Assembly: GCA_002197995.1 (NCBI GenBank)
Contig: NGZR01000001.1
Location: forward strand, 5,704,001-5,768,000
DNA from: Gaeumannomyces sp. JS-464
Lineage: Eukaryota; Ascomycota; Sordariomycetes; Magnaporthales; Magnaporthaceae
Length of the DNA stretch: 64,000 nt
Direction: 5' to 3'
The position numbers and the translations under genes are program-made. Position 1 is the first letter of the stretch. The number at the start of each line of letters is the position of its first letter. Below the pieces are notes generated by a model. That model was not told the DNA's origin. It made no database searches and saw nothing but the letters and a program-made list of their open reading frames with translations. Below, piece after piece: positions 22,308 through 33,895 of the stretch.

Positions 22308-23243
22308 ATGAACAGGCTTCTAGTTCGCCTCACCGCTGTCGTCGGCCTTGCTACCGTAGCTACGACCGCCCCTATACCCAAAGCTCCCGAGTAAGTGACT
22401 GCGACTTTTGAACAAAACAAGACAGGTAGCCAGCCTGGGAGCATGGTCTCTGACTAACAACCGTCACAGATCTACCGATCTTTCCAACGACCTCCTCACC
22501 AAACGTGCCTTCAACTGTGCCAACCCCGTCGAGGGCCTCTCAAAGTCCGACTGCGAGTACATGGCGAAGATCGGCGTGCTGGGGCCAGGTCTCAATGCGC
22601 GCAAGAATCCGGGCGGGGGTATTTGGGTGGGCAACGACGGCCCGAACACGTTTGTCTTCGAGAACAAGTCGAAGGCAAAGTCAACGTCATCATCTGGAAC
22701 AAGGGCATGCTGCCGAACAACCAGCCCGACTTTGAGAGCTCCTTCTTGAGGGTCCGCACCCCGCAGGTGTCGTGGTCCCTGGCCCAGGAGAAAACGTGAC
22801 GGTGTCGCTTTCCACGACAAGATCAGCGGCGGCTTCGCTGCCCTCTACGGGCAGTCGACAGGCTTCACCGAGTGGGGCCAGCTTAACCAGACCTGGGGAG
22901 AGTTCACGACGGGCGAGTACGCGACCGTCGACGTGAGCCGGCTGGTCCAGATGGACGGCGAGCCCATGTCGATCCGGACGGGCGTCGGGTGCGTCAGCGA
23001 CATGGAGAAGTGCGTCTTCCTGTGCAAGACCGGGAAAACGTGCGGCAAGAGGGATGAGTACATCCTCCAGAACTGCGTCAACCCCGGCGAGACCGACCCC
23101 AGGGTCAAGAACCAGCAGGGCGTCACGCCGCAGGAGGTGCCAATCACGGATGGCGTGACGGCCAGCCGGAGGGTGGTTGCCAGGGTTGGTCCAAAACGAA
23201 AGGCGGCAAAGGCGAGGTTGTCATCACCCTGTCCTCCAAGTAG
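22308..23243 (+). CDS. Small secreted cysteine-rich protein, effector-like
   Basis: Exons 22308-22390 and 22470-23243, intron 79 nt with branch GACTAAC. The start (MNRLLVRLTAVVGLATVATTA) is a signal peptide; a KR site follows near residue 40 (LLTKRAFNC) and could be a kexin site. The mature part has eight cysteines, consistent with four disulfides, with segments such as KSDCEYMAKIG, GGGIWVGNDGPNTFVFEN and VGCVSDMEKCVFLC. This pattern recurs in secreted fungal proteins of unknown role. Four missing bases are needed to keep the frame (near 22678, 22787, 22809 and 23170); with them the protein is 286 residues and ends at TAG 23241-23243. I cannot assign an enzymatic function; the beta-rich sequence could be a binding or cell-wall protein. 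Confidence 0.7.
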
Positions 23244-24181
23244 GCCCGCGGCCTCGTCGTCTTCCCTCCCCCCCCCCCCCCCCCCCCCCCCCTCCATTCC
23301 TCCCTTTTTCTTCCATCTTATTTGTACTTTCCTTCCTTCTTGTTATTACTTTTCGAATTTTCTTTCTTCTCCTGCTCTTATTTATTATCCCTATTTACCA
23401 TCGGCTTTTATTTTTTTCACCCGACTTGTTGATCTGGTTGGTGTTGGCGACAGATACCCCTCGAGAAGATCTTTGACGCTTTGGTTGTTATTTCCTAGTT
23501 TGTACGCTGTCCATAGATGTTACGCATTTTATCGTCTTTTTCTACCCACAGGCATTGTTCGCCTGAAGTCGTATGAGGTGATGGAAGTGCTACCGCCTCG
23601 ACTCCTGTCATCAGTGCTGTGGGGCTTCCCAAGCTCACCCTGCTGAAGCTCGCTGTGCAGTGGTGACATTGTTGAGCCTGTAAGATCACAAGAAGCTTTA
23701 ATCAATTATTTATTCTTATCACATCCTAGAATGCTCAATCGACCAAATAACACTTTTTTCTACCTCATTTTATCTTTTTACAACGTGTTTCCGCACCTGA
23801 GGGACTGCAAGCCAGCCGATCCACGTGACGAAAGAGCGTGGGAACCTCGGTCAGGTTGCCCCACAGTAGCACAGCTCGAGTCTTGCGACGCACCACAGGT
23901 TCACGTCGTTGGAGCTTGCATCATGATGCCACACAGCCTCTCAGGCCGTGCATCTGATGCTTCCACACCCCTCGTCGTCAGTAAACTGTCGCAGATCTCG
24001 ATTGGAAATTTGCTACGCATGCTGGCGTCGACGTGATCATTGCGCACTTTCCTTTGTTTTTGGCCCGTGCTCTGGCCAGCCCTCGTTGCCTCCAAGCGCC
24101 GAGCTTCTCTGGCCTTTAAGCTCGATGCTCTGGTCTCTGCTCTAGGACTGCTCCCGGGCAGCTCCAGCTGGGCTCGACACG
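23244..24181. other. Intergenic stretch starting with a C homopolymer
   Basis: 3' flank of the cysteine-rich gene with a 25-bp C run, then a pyrimidine-rich stretch (about 23260-23440), followed by the promoter of the Vps38-like gene. No gene found. Confidence 0.5.
23268..23292. repeat. C homopolymer, 25 bp
   Basis: Uninterrupted run of 25 C directly after the stop of the cysteine-rich secreted gene. Such a run is a hotspot for length error and may differ in the real genome. Confidence 0.8.
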
Positions 24182-26172
24182 ATGCCAAACAACAGACCGC
24201 TTCTCTTGCCTCAGAACCGCAGGCTTCGACACCTCCACGGCCTCTCCCTGCGCAACCTGACGTTTACCAAGCCCCACGGCCGAACCACCGACGATGCTGC
24301 CATCAACAAGACGCCCAGCAAACTCGACACTCTTCGGGAGGCGTCCCAGCTGCATTACTCCCAGTCAAGCGAAAACTTGAGCAGCCCAATGACTCCGACC
24401 TTACCGCCCAAACCCAGACCCCGCCGTCGGAGCACCAACCTCGGCAACGCGAGCCCCCTCACGCGGCAGAAGCAGCTCGAGCTCTCGGTTGATGCGAGGG
24501 CTGCTGATGTCTTCTTCTCCCTCCACTGCGACACAACGTCAGACCCTTTCTACATCAGCGAGACGGGCAGACGAGCTACTGTTAGGAACCTCCCAAGCCG
24601 CCATCTTCGGGCAGGGCACTGAGACCTCGAGCCGGACCATTGAAGCTAACGCGCGACCTCCCAGAACTTTGACTTCCAATTCTTTGAGCTGGCGGACCGT
24701 AGCCCCTCTGTTACGCGAGCATGCCAATTGGTTGTCCGGGTCTGGGCCAAGCGTCAGGAATCATATTCCCTCCTGCTCGAAGACGATGTCGACCTCCGTT
24801 GCCTGAGCTTTGTCAGTGGCATCAGCAACATTCACATGCCCTCAAACTGCTTGGTGTTCCACCTCGTCGATGGCATGTACGTCTACGGAATCACAAGCAA
24901 GATACCTCCGCCGAAGCAGGGCCCTTCCCTAGCCACGACATCATACAACTCTCTGATGAAGCTCTGTACGCTCGAGAATTCGGTGCGGGACGCGCAAGAC
25001 GCCCAGGCAAAGCTCGCGCTGCGGGCCGACCAGGCGCTGGAAGAGGCGTCACAGATCAACGTTGCCGAGAGCGAGGACCGGGTGCGGCTGGCCAGGAAGC
25101 TTGTCGCGCAGCAGCATCGCGCCTTGGAGGCTGCCAGGAAACGGCGAGATGAGCTCCAAGCTTCGATCCGGGCCCGGCGGGAGGCGATCGCGCTGGGGCG
25201 ACAGTTGCAAGAAAACGCGCTGGCCGACGTGGAGAACGCGACAGAGCAGCTTTCGGCCTCGCAGGATATGGTGGCAAAGACAAAAGAGAACATACACGGA
25301 CAGCGCCGTCGCATCTGCGAGGACCTCATCCGAATCTTCCCCATCACTGACTCGCCCTCTGGTCAGCCGCTGTCGTTTCAGATCTGCGGTGTCGCCCTGC
25401 CGAATACGACCTATGATCCGGCCCTGGCGCCGAGGAGCAGCCGAAGCAGCTTCTTGGGCGGTGGCGGCTCGGCGGCCCCTCCGAGCGAGGACGCGCTCTC
25501 AGCGGGGCTGGGTTACGTAGCGCAGCTAGTAGACGCGCTGCAGTCGTACCTGGGCGTCGCGCTTCCCTATCCCATCTCGCCTTTCGCGTCGCGATCGAGC
25601 ATCCGTGACGATATCAGCATTCTGCCAGACCCGCAGCGCGACTTCCCGCTATATGTGCCTCGCGGCGGCTCGAGCGCGCAGTACCGCTTCGACTATGGCT
25701 GGTTCCTCCTCAACAAGGACATCGAGGTGCTCTGTACTTCCCAGGGCATCCGTGTAGTCGACATCCGCCACCGCTGCCCAACCTCAGGTATCTGCTCTAC
25801 GTGGCGACCGCAGGCAAGGACGAGCTGCCAGAGCGCAAAAAGGGGGGTATAATGGGCCTCTGGCACGGCAGGTTACTCTCGCGGGGCGTCATCGTTCCAG
25901 GTGCAGACGCGTTCTCAGACGAGGCGAGCAGCACGGGCGGCAGCCGGCGGGGCAGCGCCGAAAGTGAGGCCATAATTCGCCAGCGGGACGAGCTACGCAG
26001 GGCGATGAAATGCGAGAACGGCCGGGGTGCCGCCGGAAGAGAGACGGCAACGTCAGGCGATAACTCCGGATCCACTCCAGGAGAACCTCCCTCCAAGGCG
26101 CTGCAGTTTGACGACCAAGGGACCAGCCTGATGCTGCGCACAAAGGGTCTCCGAGGGGACTCTACAAAGTGA
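24182..26172 (+). CDS. Vps38/UVRAG-Atg14 family subunit of the class III PI3-kinase complex
   Basis: Exons 24182-24580 and 24665-26172; 84-nt intron with donor GTTAGG, branch GCTAACG and acceptor CCCAG. The product is 635 residues. N-terminal region is basic and Ser/Pro-rich; from about residue 115 a C2-like domain begins (DPFYISE, then FDFQFFELADRSPSVTRA, CLVFHLVDGMYV). A long coiled coil covers about residues 215-340 (repeated Ala, Gln, Glu, Arg heptads). The C-terminal BARA-like domain contains the well conserved stretch LPYPISPFASRSSI, then FPLYVPRG and FDYGWFLLNKDIEVL. These mark the UVRAG/Vps38 branch, which joins Vps34, Vps15 and Vps30/Atg6 for endosomal sorting and autophagy. One missing C at 25777-25779 separates the final part (LYVATAGKDELPE...). 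Identification is strong. Confidence 0.85.
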
Positions 26173-26974
26173 TTATCAAAGTCTCCTACACGGCTCATCC
26201 CCTCCTCTCACCGCCACTTTTTTTTTGGAACATATTGGGGCCTTGCGTATTGCGCGCCCGTCATACCACTTATTTTCTGGTTATTCTCTTGTTTTGCTGT
26301 CGAGATTAAGATACCCCATCCGTTTATTAATCAGTACATGTTGATCCACAAAAATGATTTATTGCTTACTGAGACGCCATACCACCGTCTCGGGCCTTGT
26401 TGTTCCTCGGCCAGAGAAGGGTTCGAGATACGTGTGGCGACGACCTGAAATACTGGCCGAGCACCTCGGGGGCTCTTTGAGTGCAAGTCAACGAAGCGGT
26501 ATCGCCGAGATCCAGGAAGCTCCGGGTCGAAACCCTGGCGGTGGAGGTTTCGAACTGTCCCCGCGGAAGAAGGTATTCTGTCCATTAATGTGATCTTACC
26601 TCTCCCGGCTTGGTATGTTTCATCTCGGTGCCTGCTCGCTTGGAACGGCCGTCCGTTGAGCTATGGATTCCCCAACTGGTTCCACATCAACACCATTCTT
26701 GGCTATCTCGTATTACATCGACGAACCCAGAAGAGACAAGCCATTCTGTGCTGGGCAGGTTGGGTTATGCGATTACTAATCACGGCGACTATTCCGATGC
26801 CATTCTTTCACACATCTCCCATGTACTCGTGAAAAATGGAAGCCTTTACTTTGCTCCGGCGTTCGGAACATCAACTTCCTTCCTTTCTTTTCTCTCCCAG
26901 GAGCATCACCGTATCGAAAGGACCGACGCAAGCAGCGACCAGGCAGCATCACGTGTCAGCAAGCCATACCAGTC
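26173..26974. other. Intergenic stretch
   Basis: 3' flank of the Vps38-like gene and promoter of the thioesterase gene. Short ORFs only, no RNA gene recognised. Confidence 0.5.
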
Positions 26975-27651
26975 ATGGCCGCGGAAGCGGACCAGTCGAG
27001 ACTACAGGCCGAGTTGGAGCACTTCAACTCCATACCATGGTGCTCGGCGTTACTACAATCGACGCCAAACATCGTGATCGGCCTCGGACATGGAATACGG
27101 TCGGAAGCGACGGCGAGCCCTCGCCCTTCTTCTCGCGAACCATCAACACCCCGTCAACAATCCCAGCATTCATCCACTTCCACTCGTGGCCTCTACCCTG
27201 CACTCCCGGCCCTCGCTCCACCGCGGCCGATCAGAAACAGCCCAGCAGCGAGTCCGAGGGGCGCGTCGGCTTGCTCCCGATCCGCGAAGTCAAGGCGCTG
27301 CTGAGCCTGGGCAGCGGCGTGGACGGGCACGAGGGCGTGTGCCACGGCGGGGTGGTCTGCTCGATCCTGGACGAGGTGATTGGGCTGCTCGCCCTTGTCA
27401 ACAAGCGCGTCGGCGGCCTCCCGGAGCTGCCGCTCGTCACGGGGCACCTCAATGTGCGCTTCAGGCGGCCAGTACGCACGGGGCGTGCTGTGCTGGTCAC
27501 GTCGCGGGTTCTCGTCGAGGACAGCGGCGACAACGCGGGGAGGCACGCCTGCGAGGGGGTCATCCAGGACGAGCAGGGGACGGTGCTGGCCGTTGCGGAG
27601 GCGCTGTTTGTGCAGCTGCAGCAGATAAGCTGTAAGGTGCCCAGGGGCTAG
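26975..27651 (+). CDS. Hotdog-fold thioesterase (4HBT/PaaI-like)
   Basis: Single exon starting at ATG 26975 (MAAEADQSRLQAELEHFNSI, with the common IPWC motif following). The active-site region is CHGGVVCSILDEVIGLL, where H-G-G and the D/E of the central helix define the hotdog fold; then come the beta strands TGHLNVRFRRPVRTG and AVLVTSRVLVED, ending with EALFVQL. Such enzymes hydrolyse acyl-CoA or aryl-CoA thioesters. A missing G near 27086-27087 shifts the N-terminal 37 residues out of frame with the rest; with it the protein has 225 residues and closes at the 27651 stop. Its linker (GSDGEPSPFFSRTINTP) is as in fungal relatives. Substrate and location are not evident; no targeting signal is clear. 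Confidence 0.8.
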
Positions 27652-30600
27652 GATTGGTACCTAGCAGTGAGGAAGTACCGGAAAAGGCAGCATCAGGGGG
27701 TCCGGATCCGGGTGTGTTCTCTGCGCTTCAACTGACCGCGGTACCGGCCTGGAGGTGAACCAAGGCACACTGCCACGCGGTCGGCCGGCCGCGATGTCTT
27801 TGTCGTCCTCGAAAGATACATGGCAGTACTCACCAAGACCAACGTCCAGGCACGATCAATCAGTTGATGTTTATTCGCAATGACGAGTACCAAAAGATCC
27901 TCAAGGATCCGACGGGGCCGCTGGAAACCCGACAGCCTAGAATTCTCAATGGAAGCGACCAGATGCTTCCGGAAGCTTCCTCCCCGTTGGTTTTCACGTC
28001 TGACTGTGACGGGTCGTCGTCAGGCATCGATCTAGGTAGAGATACCTGGGTCCATGACCGCTGGGCTGTGTAAGCAAGCCCGGACACCAGCCACGCGAGA
28101 GCCACAACCCAACGCGAGCAGCAGCGCGGGAGGAATGGGCCCCACATTTTATCTAAGCAGGACGCTCTCCTTTGACGGCACCTCACTGCTTTTGTACTGT
28201 TGCCTGCAATCCGCCACTCAAGCCATGGCTTCGCCAAAATGTAGCGTCAACCTCGAGGCATCTCAAATTGTTCTTTCTCCAGAAAGCCAATTGACACTCG
28301 CGGTCCGCATGTCATGTCGCCCCGTCCGGAGACCGAAGGATTGTAGAAATTAAGTAGGGCTTTACCAGGGATTTTTTGACCCGCTGTCGTGTCATGGTCG
28401 CGCTAATCAGAGGCACAACTTTGGAGACGCGGGTTTCGGCCGTTCCGTTGGCCTCTGCCGCACGGCACAGCTGAGCTGTGCTGTGAGAATGACGCGCCCA
28501 GCTCGGCAACTTTGGCAACGTCGAGCATCCCGCTTCAAAAGGCCGTCCCGTTGGGGTTCACACCTTGACTGCCGGGACAGTCACTCCCACTCACATAGTT
28601 GAGCAACCCCTTTACTTGCCACGAAATATGCCTAGATCCAGGGAAGGTCTTCCTGCTGGGGAACACTCGAGATCCTTCTCTAGGCCTGACCAGGCACCTA
28701 CACACTCAACCTAACTAAAAACACATCTCATCTACCTTCCTGCCGAGGCATTGGCCAGGATCCCTAGATCGACTGAACGGGCATGAGCCTCGGCTGTTCG
28801 GCGCGATAGGTTCTCCGTGAGGCTCACCGCCGTGCCGCGTGAGCTGTCCCCCTGCATCTGGATCCTTCCGTGTCCAGCTGTCTTCGGGGCGGTTTAAACA
28901 CATGAGATTCGCCATTTCCCTTCTGAGTCCCGGCAACCATTCTCACACCCTCCATGTAGACTGTTCTGTCATCAGTGGGGGCAGCAGGGGCTTCTTTACT
29001 AGCACACCACCCTCGCTTCTCGCACCCAGCTAGTCCCCAGGTAGACGGTTACACAGCCTTTGATCTGCCCCGGGTGTCAAATTAAAGCACTCGGTTCTAC
29101 CCGATGCAACGTCGCGCCGATCCTTCCACAACACATTGGGGAATATCGTGATATCATTGCGAGGCGGGTCCCCAACAAGGAAATATCTGTGACTGTTTAT
29201 TGATGTTGTAATATTCATAAGCTTCTTGCCCCGCTTGGGGTCGAAAACGCAGGATGGCCTTGACCCGAAAGATTCTCACTAGAAAGCACAGCTCGGACTC
29301 ACGGTTCTGTCCATTGACGGGCAGTTTTAACCCCAGGAAACCTTATTATCCCTGTGGCAAAGGCTCTGGGCTGATTCCATAACTTTTATTATACCCTTGC
29401 CGGGAACCGTGAGAAAGACTTCAGCGTGATCCATGCTGGGGGCCGTGAAAATATTGATTTCACTTTAACAAGTCCGAGGATCATTCAAATAGAGAAGAGG
29501 CGTCTGAACTACAGGGGCTACTCGATGGCATGTATCCTCAAGTCACCGCGGCCGAGGGATACCATTAGGATAATTTCACATCAGGATGGAGCATGGGACT
29601 CGGTGACAGATCGAGCAATCCAATGATACCCGACCACTTGGTTCGAGATTTTCTAGACAACATGAAGGATGTATCAAGGCACTGATGAGTATCAGGCAGA
29701 CAACTTCCGTGGCTTCTTGTTTGAACTATCAGACGGACAACCCTTATTGGGTACTTAGACATCTTATGGAGAGCATCATATTGATCAGGTGGGAGGGCAC
29801 GTGTCACCAACAAACCCTCCCAGTCAAGCATCACGACCATTTTTGGTCTTGGCCAATATCAGTAGTGAAAATTTTATATCAGGTGAGCCGATTGTGGGGG
29901 CCTGTGGTACCAGCGTAATCCGTGCAGTAGAATGCAACATGGAGAACGGAGTGGGGGTGTTCGTCGTTGATGTCGATTTCAAGGGCGGTAAGCCTTGGTT
30001 TGCTGGCGCGCCAGCTCGGACTTGAAATCCGCAGCCCACTCGCTAGATCGGTCTCTAGCCCCGTCGAGAAAGCGACCGACGACGGAGTCTCCGTGCAGCG
30101 AGCAACCCCGATGGACGTGAACCTGGAACTAGGTAGGTAGCTGCTTGTCGCCCCCACGGTTTGGAAGCTACGGCAGGGCAGACACCCAGCATGAGAGAGA
30201 TCGTGTCCGGACGGAACATATGTAGGGACTGCCCGCTTCCAGAATGATGCGTCAAATGATTGCCAAATTCTCGAACAATTCCAGTCATCGGCGGTGCTTG
30301 GTGCAGTTCGTCTTCCCGCGAGCATGTTTGGGGGCGGCACAGGAACAGGCCGGCCAATTGGGCACACTGGACAACAATGTACCGCCCGTGCGTCAATCTT
30401 TCGATATGGATGTGGTGGTCTGCTCCGTTATGAAGGTGTGGAGGCTCAATTCATCAACCTTTGGTCAGAAGTGGCCCCTACAGCCCTGTGGTTGCCGCCG
30501 CACGGGCGCAGAACGCTAATCCGAGTGCACATCCCGCCACCAATATTCGAATCCCTGCGGATCGGACGCTTTGCAACGCCAGGCTTTCTGGCCAAGCCCG

Positions 30601-31417
30601 CGAAAGCGAGCACCTGGCTAGGATCTTTTGTCTTCTTGTTTCCTCGTCCTTTCGTTTTTTGCGATTTGGCGTCGCAAAGCCTGCTACCTGGCGGCATAGC
30701 CCCAGCCGGCACTTGCTCCAAATTTGGGATCAATGCCACCAGCGACTGTGGCGTAGCAAACTCGCTCCTCTCAGGCTTCAGAATTCTTCTGCTGCCAGCA
30801 CCGCACGCGGCTCCTTGCAACGCACCCGTCGCACCAAGACCCAGCGCTTCCCAACCGGGAAATAACGCATGCACCCCAATCCTCCCCCGATCCCATCTCC
30901 CTGGATCCCTGTCTACCCATTCGGAACCTCGATCTCTGCGGAGACGGCAAACGACGTATTTCATTGTTGCCTCCTCTTTCGGGCTTCTGTACTGGCCTTA
31001 TTTCCCTTTTTTTTTTCTCACCCCACGCTACCCTATTGCTCCTCCTAGGTTACACCCCTCACCTCCGACTGACAAAGCCGCTCCCCGACGGATTAGACTA
31101 GGTATCAACACACCACACATAGGCAGTAAGGCATTCACCAGCCGAGCAGGGGTTCACCTCCCAAGATCACACGCTCCGACGGGGTGAACCAAGAGATACA
31201 GACCAACAACCAAGCAGGCAGTACCGAACGAGTCCTCCGGCCCCATCCAGTCATCAGAAACTGCGGAAGGATGAGCGCGGGACCCAACAGCGTGGACAAT
31301 GAGGGTGTGGTGGCCCCTCGGGAGATGGCGACACTCAGCCCTACGGGCTCTACCTCCTCGGCTCCCTCTCCGAGAGCCTCGACACCTCCCCTGAGTCCTG
31401 GCCAGGAGGGGGCCTGC

Positions 31418-31424
31418 TATAAAG
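31418..31424 (+). promoter_or_regulatory. TATA box of the 74-aa Gly/Ser-rich gene
   Basis: TATAAAG lies 191 bp upstream of ATG 31609 and just before a trinucleotide-rich leader, as in strongly expressed fungal genes. Confidence 0.5.
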
Positions 31425-31460
31425 GATGAGGGAGAGCCCGGGTCCTGCAGGAGTTCCCGC

Positions 31461-31515
31461 TCACCATCACCATCACCATCAAGCAACAGCAACAGCAACA
31501 ATAACAACAAGCAAT
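31461..31515 (+). repeat. CAT/CAA/CAG-rich trinucleotide leader
   Basis: Runs of (CAT)n then (CAA/CAG)n, probably in the 5' UTR of the Gly/Ser-rich gene. CAA-rich leaders are unstructured and can favour efficient translation; length may vary between strains. Confidence 0.55.
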
Positions 31516-31608
31516 CTCCGACGCACGCCTCCTATTCCTCCTCGGCACTCCATCCCTTCAACCTCCTGCTACAGTCCATAACCCACGAAACCCGACACCA
31601 ACGACATC

Positions 31609-31905
31609 ATGTCTTCTCAAGGCGGCTCCGGCTCCGGCTCCGGCTCGGGTGGCTCGCAGTGGAACCCCATCCTCTCTCATGGCTCTGCCATTGGCATTGT
31701 CAAACCCAATGTTGTCTTTGACGTCTACGGCAACCCTCAGGTACGTGGTCCACCCTTTCACACATTTAAACATCCCTCAGCACCTGCTAACAGCCACCTC
31801 ACCGGCCACTAGGGCTCCTCTTCGGGCTCGTCAGGCCGTGGATCCTCATCTTCCTCCTCGGGCTCGCACCGTGGCTCATCCGGTGGCGGATCTACTAGGC
31901 GCTGA
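31609..31905 (+). CDS. Small Gly/Ser-rich protein, 74 aa
   Basis: Two exons, 31609-31740 and 31813-31905, each a whole number of codons (44 and 31), joined by a 72-nt intron with donor GTACGT and acceptor CTAG. The protein starts MSSQGGSGSGSGSGGSQW, has a short less repetitive centre (ILSHGSAIGIVKPNVVFDVY), then a Ser/Gly tail ending GGGSTRR. No signal peptide or membrane segment. The conserved-looking hydrophobic core flanked by flexible tails, the precise intron and the clear promoter (TATA box, CAA-rich leader) argue that the gene is real and well expressed. Function unknown. The neat exon phases and absence of frame errors support the model. Confidence 0.7.
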
Positions 31906-32847
31906 GCACGGGATTTTTCTCCCGCTCTCAGCGCCGGTCTGGTAGAGTCAGGTCGGCCGAGATCACCGTCTCTCGGTGACCTTACCCTCATCTAATCCGT
32001 GGCCGTACCAAGCCTTTTTTTTCACCGCTGCCGCCCCAACCATTCAACTTTGTCAGCACACGGAAACGGATCATCTCAACGAAAACGACGCTTCGCTTTC
32101 CGCCCTTATTTCCTTAAGCCACCGTCTTTCTTTTCACTCATTCCAACTGGCTTCCCTTATTTCCTGGCTTATTTCCTTTGTACTCTCATCAGCCTTGTCG
32201 GTCGAGCCTGGTGGAGACGTGTTTTACCCCTGACCCAAACCCAGACCATGAGGTACAAGCAACGGCTGTTACCGCCACAGAATTCATTGGTGCATGGCCT
32301 TGGTGTTTCCAAACCTCTTTGATTTCTCTCTGAGAACCACTGAAGGCTTAATATGGGAACGGTGCTCAGGCAGCTTCAGCTCATCACTGCTTGTTTGGCT
32401 GCATAATTAGACTGGATTTGTTTGAATTTTCCCCCTTACCATTCTACACTTTTCTTTTTACACCGGCACTCGCTAGCGAGTCCTGCATGGCATCTTTTTA
32501 GAAAGGCAACGTCCAGACGTACCATTAGCATGAACCATGGCAAGCTTTAAAAAGACTTTCATTTATCCAGCATTCCAATTCGAGCTTAAGCTAAATATGG
32601 GAGGGTAACTGTTCTCAAGAACCAGTTGTAAAAAGGCAAGCAGTTTTTAACTAGAACCGATTTGAAACAATTTGGTAGAGAGTGATATTCAACCAGCACC
32701 TATTCAAAGGTCGTAACTAATCAAAAGAGCGTGTGGTGTGCATCCAAAGACGTGCTTGTGTAGCTCAAACCGCCGGCTTCCGACTCAAGACAGGCCCCAA
32801 CTCGCAATCCGATACTCGCACCATCTCCGCAACACGCGCAGCCACGC
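31906..32847. other. Convergent intergenic stretch
   Basis: 3' flanks of the Gly/Ser-rich gene and the lectin gene; AT-rich between about 32320 and 32730. Nothing else recognised. Confidence 0.5.
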
Positions 32848-33895
32848 TTAAACGGGGTAGTTGGGCGGCAGGGGCGAGGCGGCGGGCTTCCAGCCCGAGG
32901 ACCACGCGAACTCGCTGAAGCCCGACACCATGGCGCCGTTCTGGATGTAGACGCGCAGGTTGCTGCCGCCGACGGTGAGGGCGCAGACGCGCGAGGCGGG
33001 GACGCTGACCTGGTTGAAGGCGCCGTCGTACCAGCCGCTGCCGCCGTCCCAGGCCTTCTCGCGCACGCGGCCGTCGGCGGTCCCGTAGTAGACGCGGATG
33101 TGCGCCGACCCGTCCCACGAGACGGCGCCGAGCGGCGCCCGCGGCGGGCAGCCCGGGAAGGACAGGGCGCCCGTGTACCAGCCCTTGCCCGTGTCCCAGC
33201 ACTTCTCGATCACCTTGAGGTCGGTGGACTGGAAGTAGACGCTATGTGTTTTTGGGCGTGGAGCGCGGAGAGTCAGTTGGTGTTTAGTTATAGGTGCAAG
33301 CCAAAACAGCCGACCACAGTATAAATATATTTGAAGAATCGGGGCGAAGCTGTCAGTATCACATACCGGATCCCAAGCTTGTTATCCTTGAACCACGTAG
33401 TGGCGGCGATGGCGGTGCCGGGCAGGGCGGCGCCGAGGGTGGCGCCCTTGGTCCAGCCCTTATCACCGCTGTCGAAGCAGTACTCCTGGACTTTGTTGTC
33501 CTCGGTCTGGACGTAGACGCGCAGGACGGCCTTGCCGGCCAGGAAGACGGCCCCGACGCCCGAGTAGGGCGCGACCTTGAACTTGCCGGTCAGCCCGCCG
33601 TTGTACCAGCCCTTGCCCGAGTCGTAGCAGAACTCGGACACGGTGTTGTTGGGCGCGATCCCGTAGACGCGGATCTTGTCGAGCCCGAGCGAGGTGGCCG
33701 CCAGCGGGCTCGTCAGCTTGACAGAGCCAATCTTGTTCCTGGCCTCGCCGCCGGTCCAGCGCCCTTCGTACTGCATCTCGCGGCAGTCGCCATCGTTGGA
33801 GAGCACGTACACCCGGAGGTGGCTGTCCTTGTTGACGCACGCCACGGGCTGACGAGGGAGATCTGGTTGATGTTTGCGGCAGAAGTGGCTTCCAT
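32848..33895 (-). CDS. Fucose-specific lectin-like protein (AAL family, six-bladed propeller)
   Basis: Exons 33895-33367 and 33241-32848, intron 125 nt with donor GTATGT; 307 residues, close to the about 310 residues of Aleuria aurantia lectin. Repeats of about 50 residues carry the blade motif LRVYV..., EYCFDSG-K-GW and GWYNG/GWYDG (for example VREKAWDGGSGWYDG), as in fungal fucose lectins. Arg and Glu in LRVY and the following Trp are the usual sugar contacts. No signal peptide, as in other family members, so it is probably cytosolic or released by a non-classical route. One missing base (G3 at 33846-33848, plus coordinates) separates the first 17 residues (MEATSAANINQISLVSP) from the rest. 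Such lectins often defend against fungus-feeding animals or bind host glycans; that role is inferred. Confidence 0.82.

Larger units (their letters stand above)
27652..31608. other. Long intergenic stretch (4 kb)
   Basis: No gene I can support. A 297-codon plus ORF at 30294-31187 overlaps a 172-codon minus ORF, and neither has a recognisable domain or coding-like flow, so I treat both as chance ORFs. The last 200 bp hold the promoter and trinucleotide-rich leader of the 74-aa gene. Confidence 0.45.

Noticed and set aside
26500..26560. Possible tRNA B-box (GGGTCGAAACCC)
   Set aside because: No matching A-box, anticodon arm or acceptor stem could be drawn.
30294..31187. 297-codon plus ORF in the 4-kb intergenic stretch
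   Set aside because: No domain, no intron, irregular composition, and overlapped by a long minus ORF; treated as chance.
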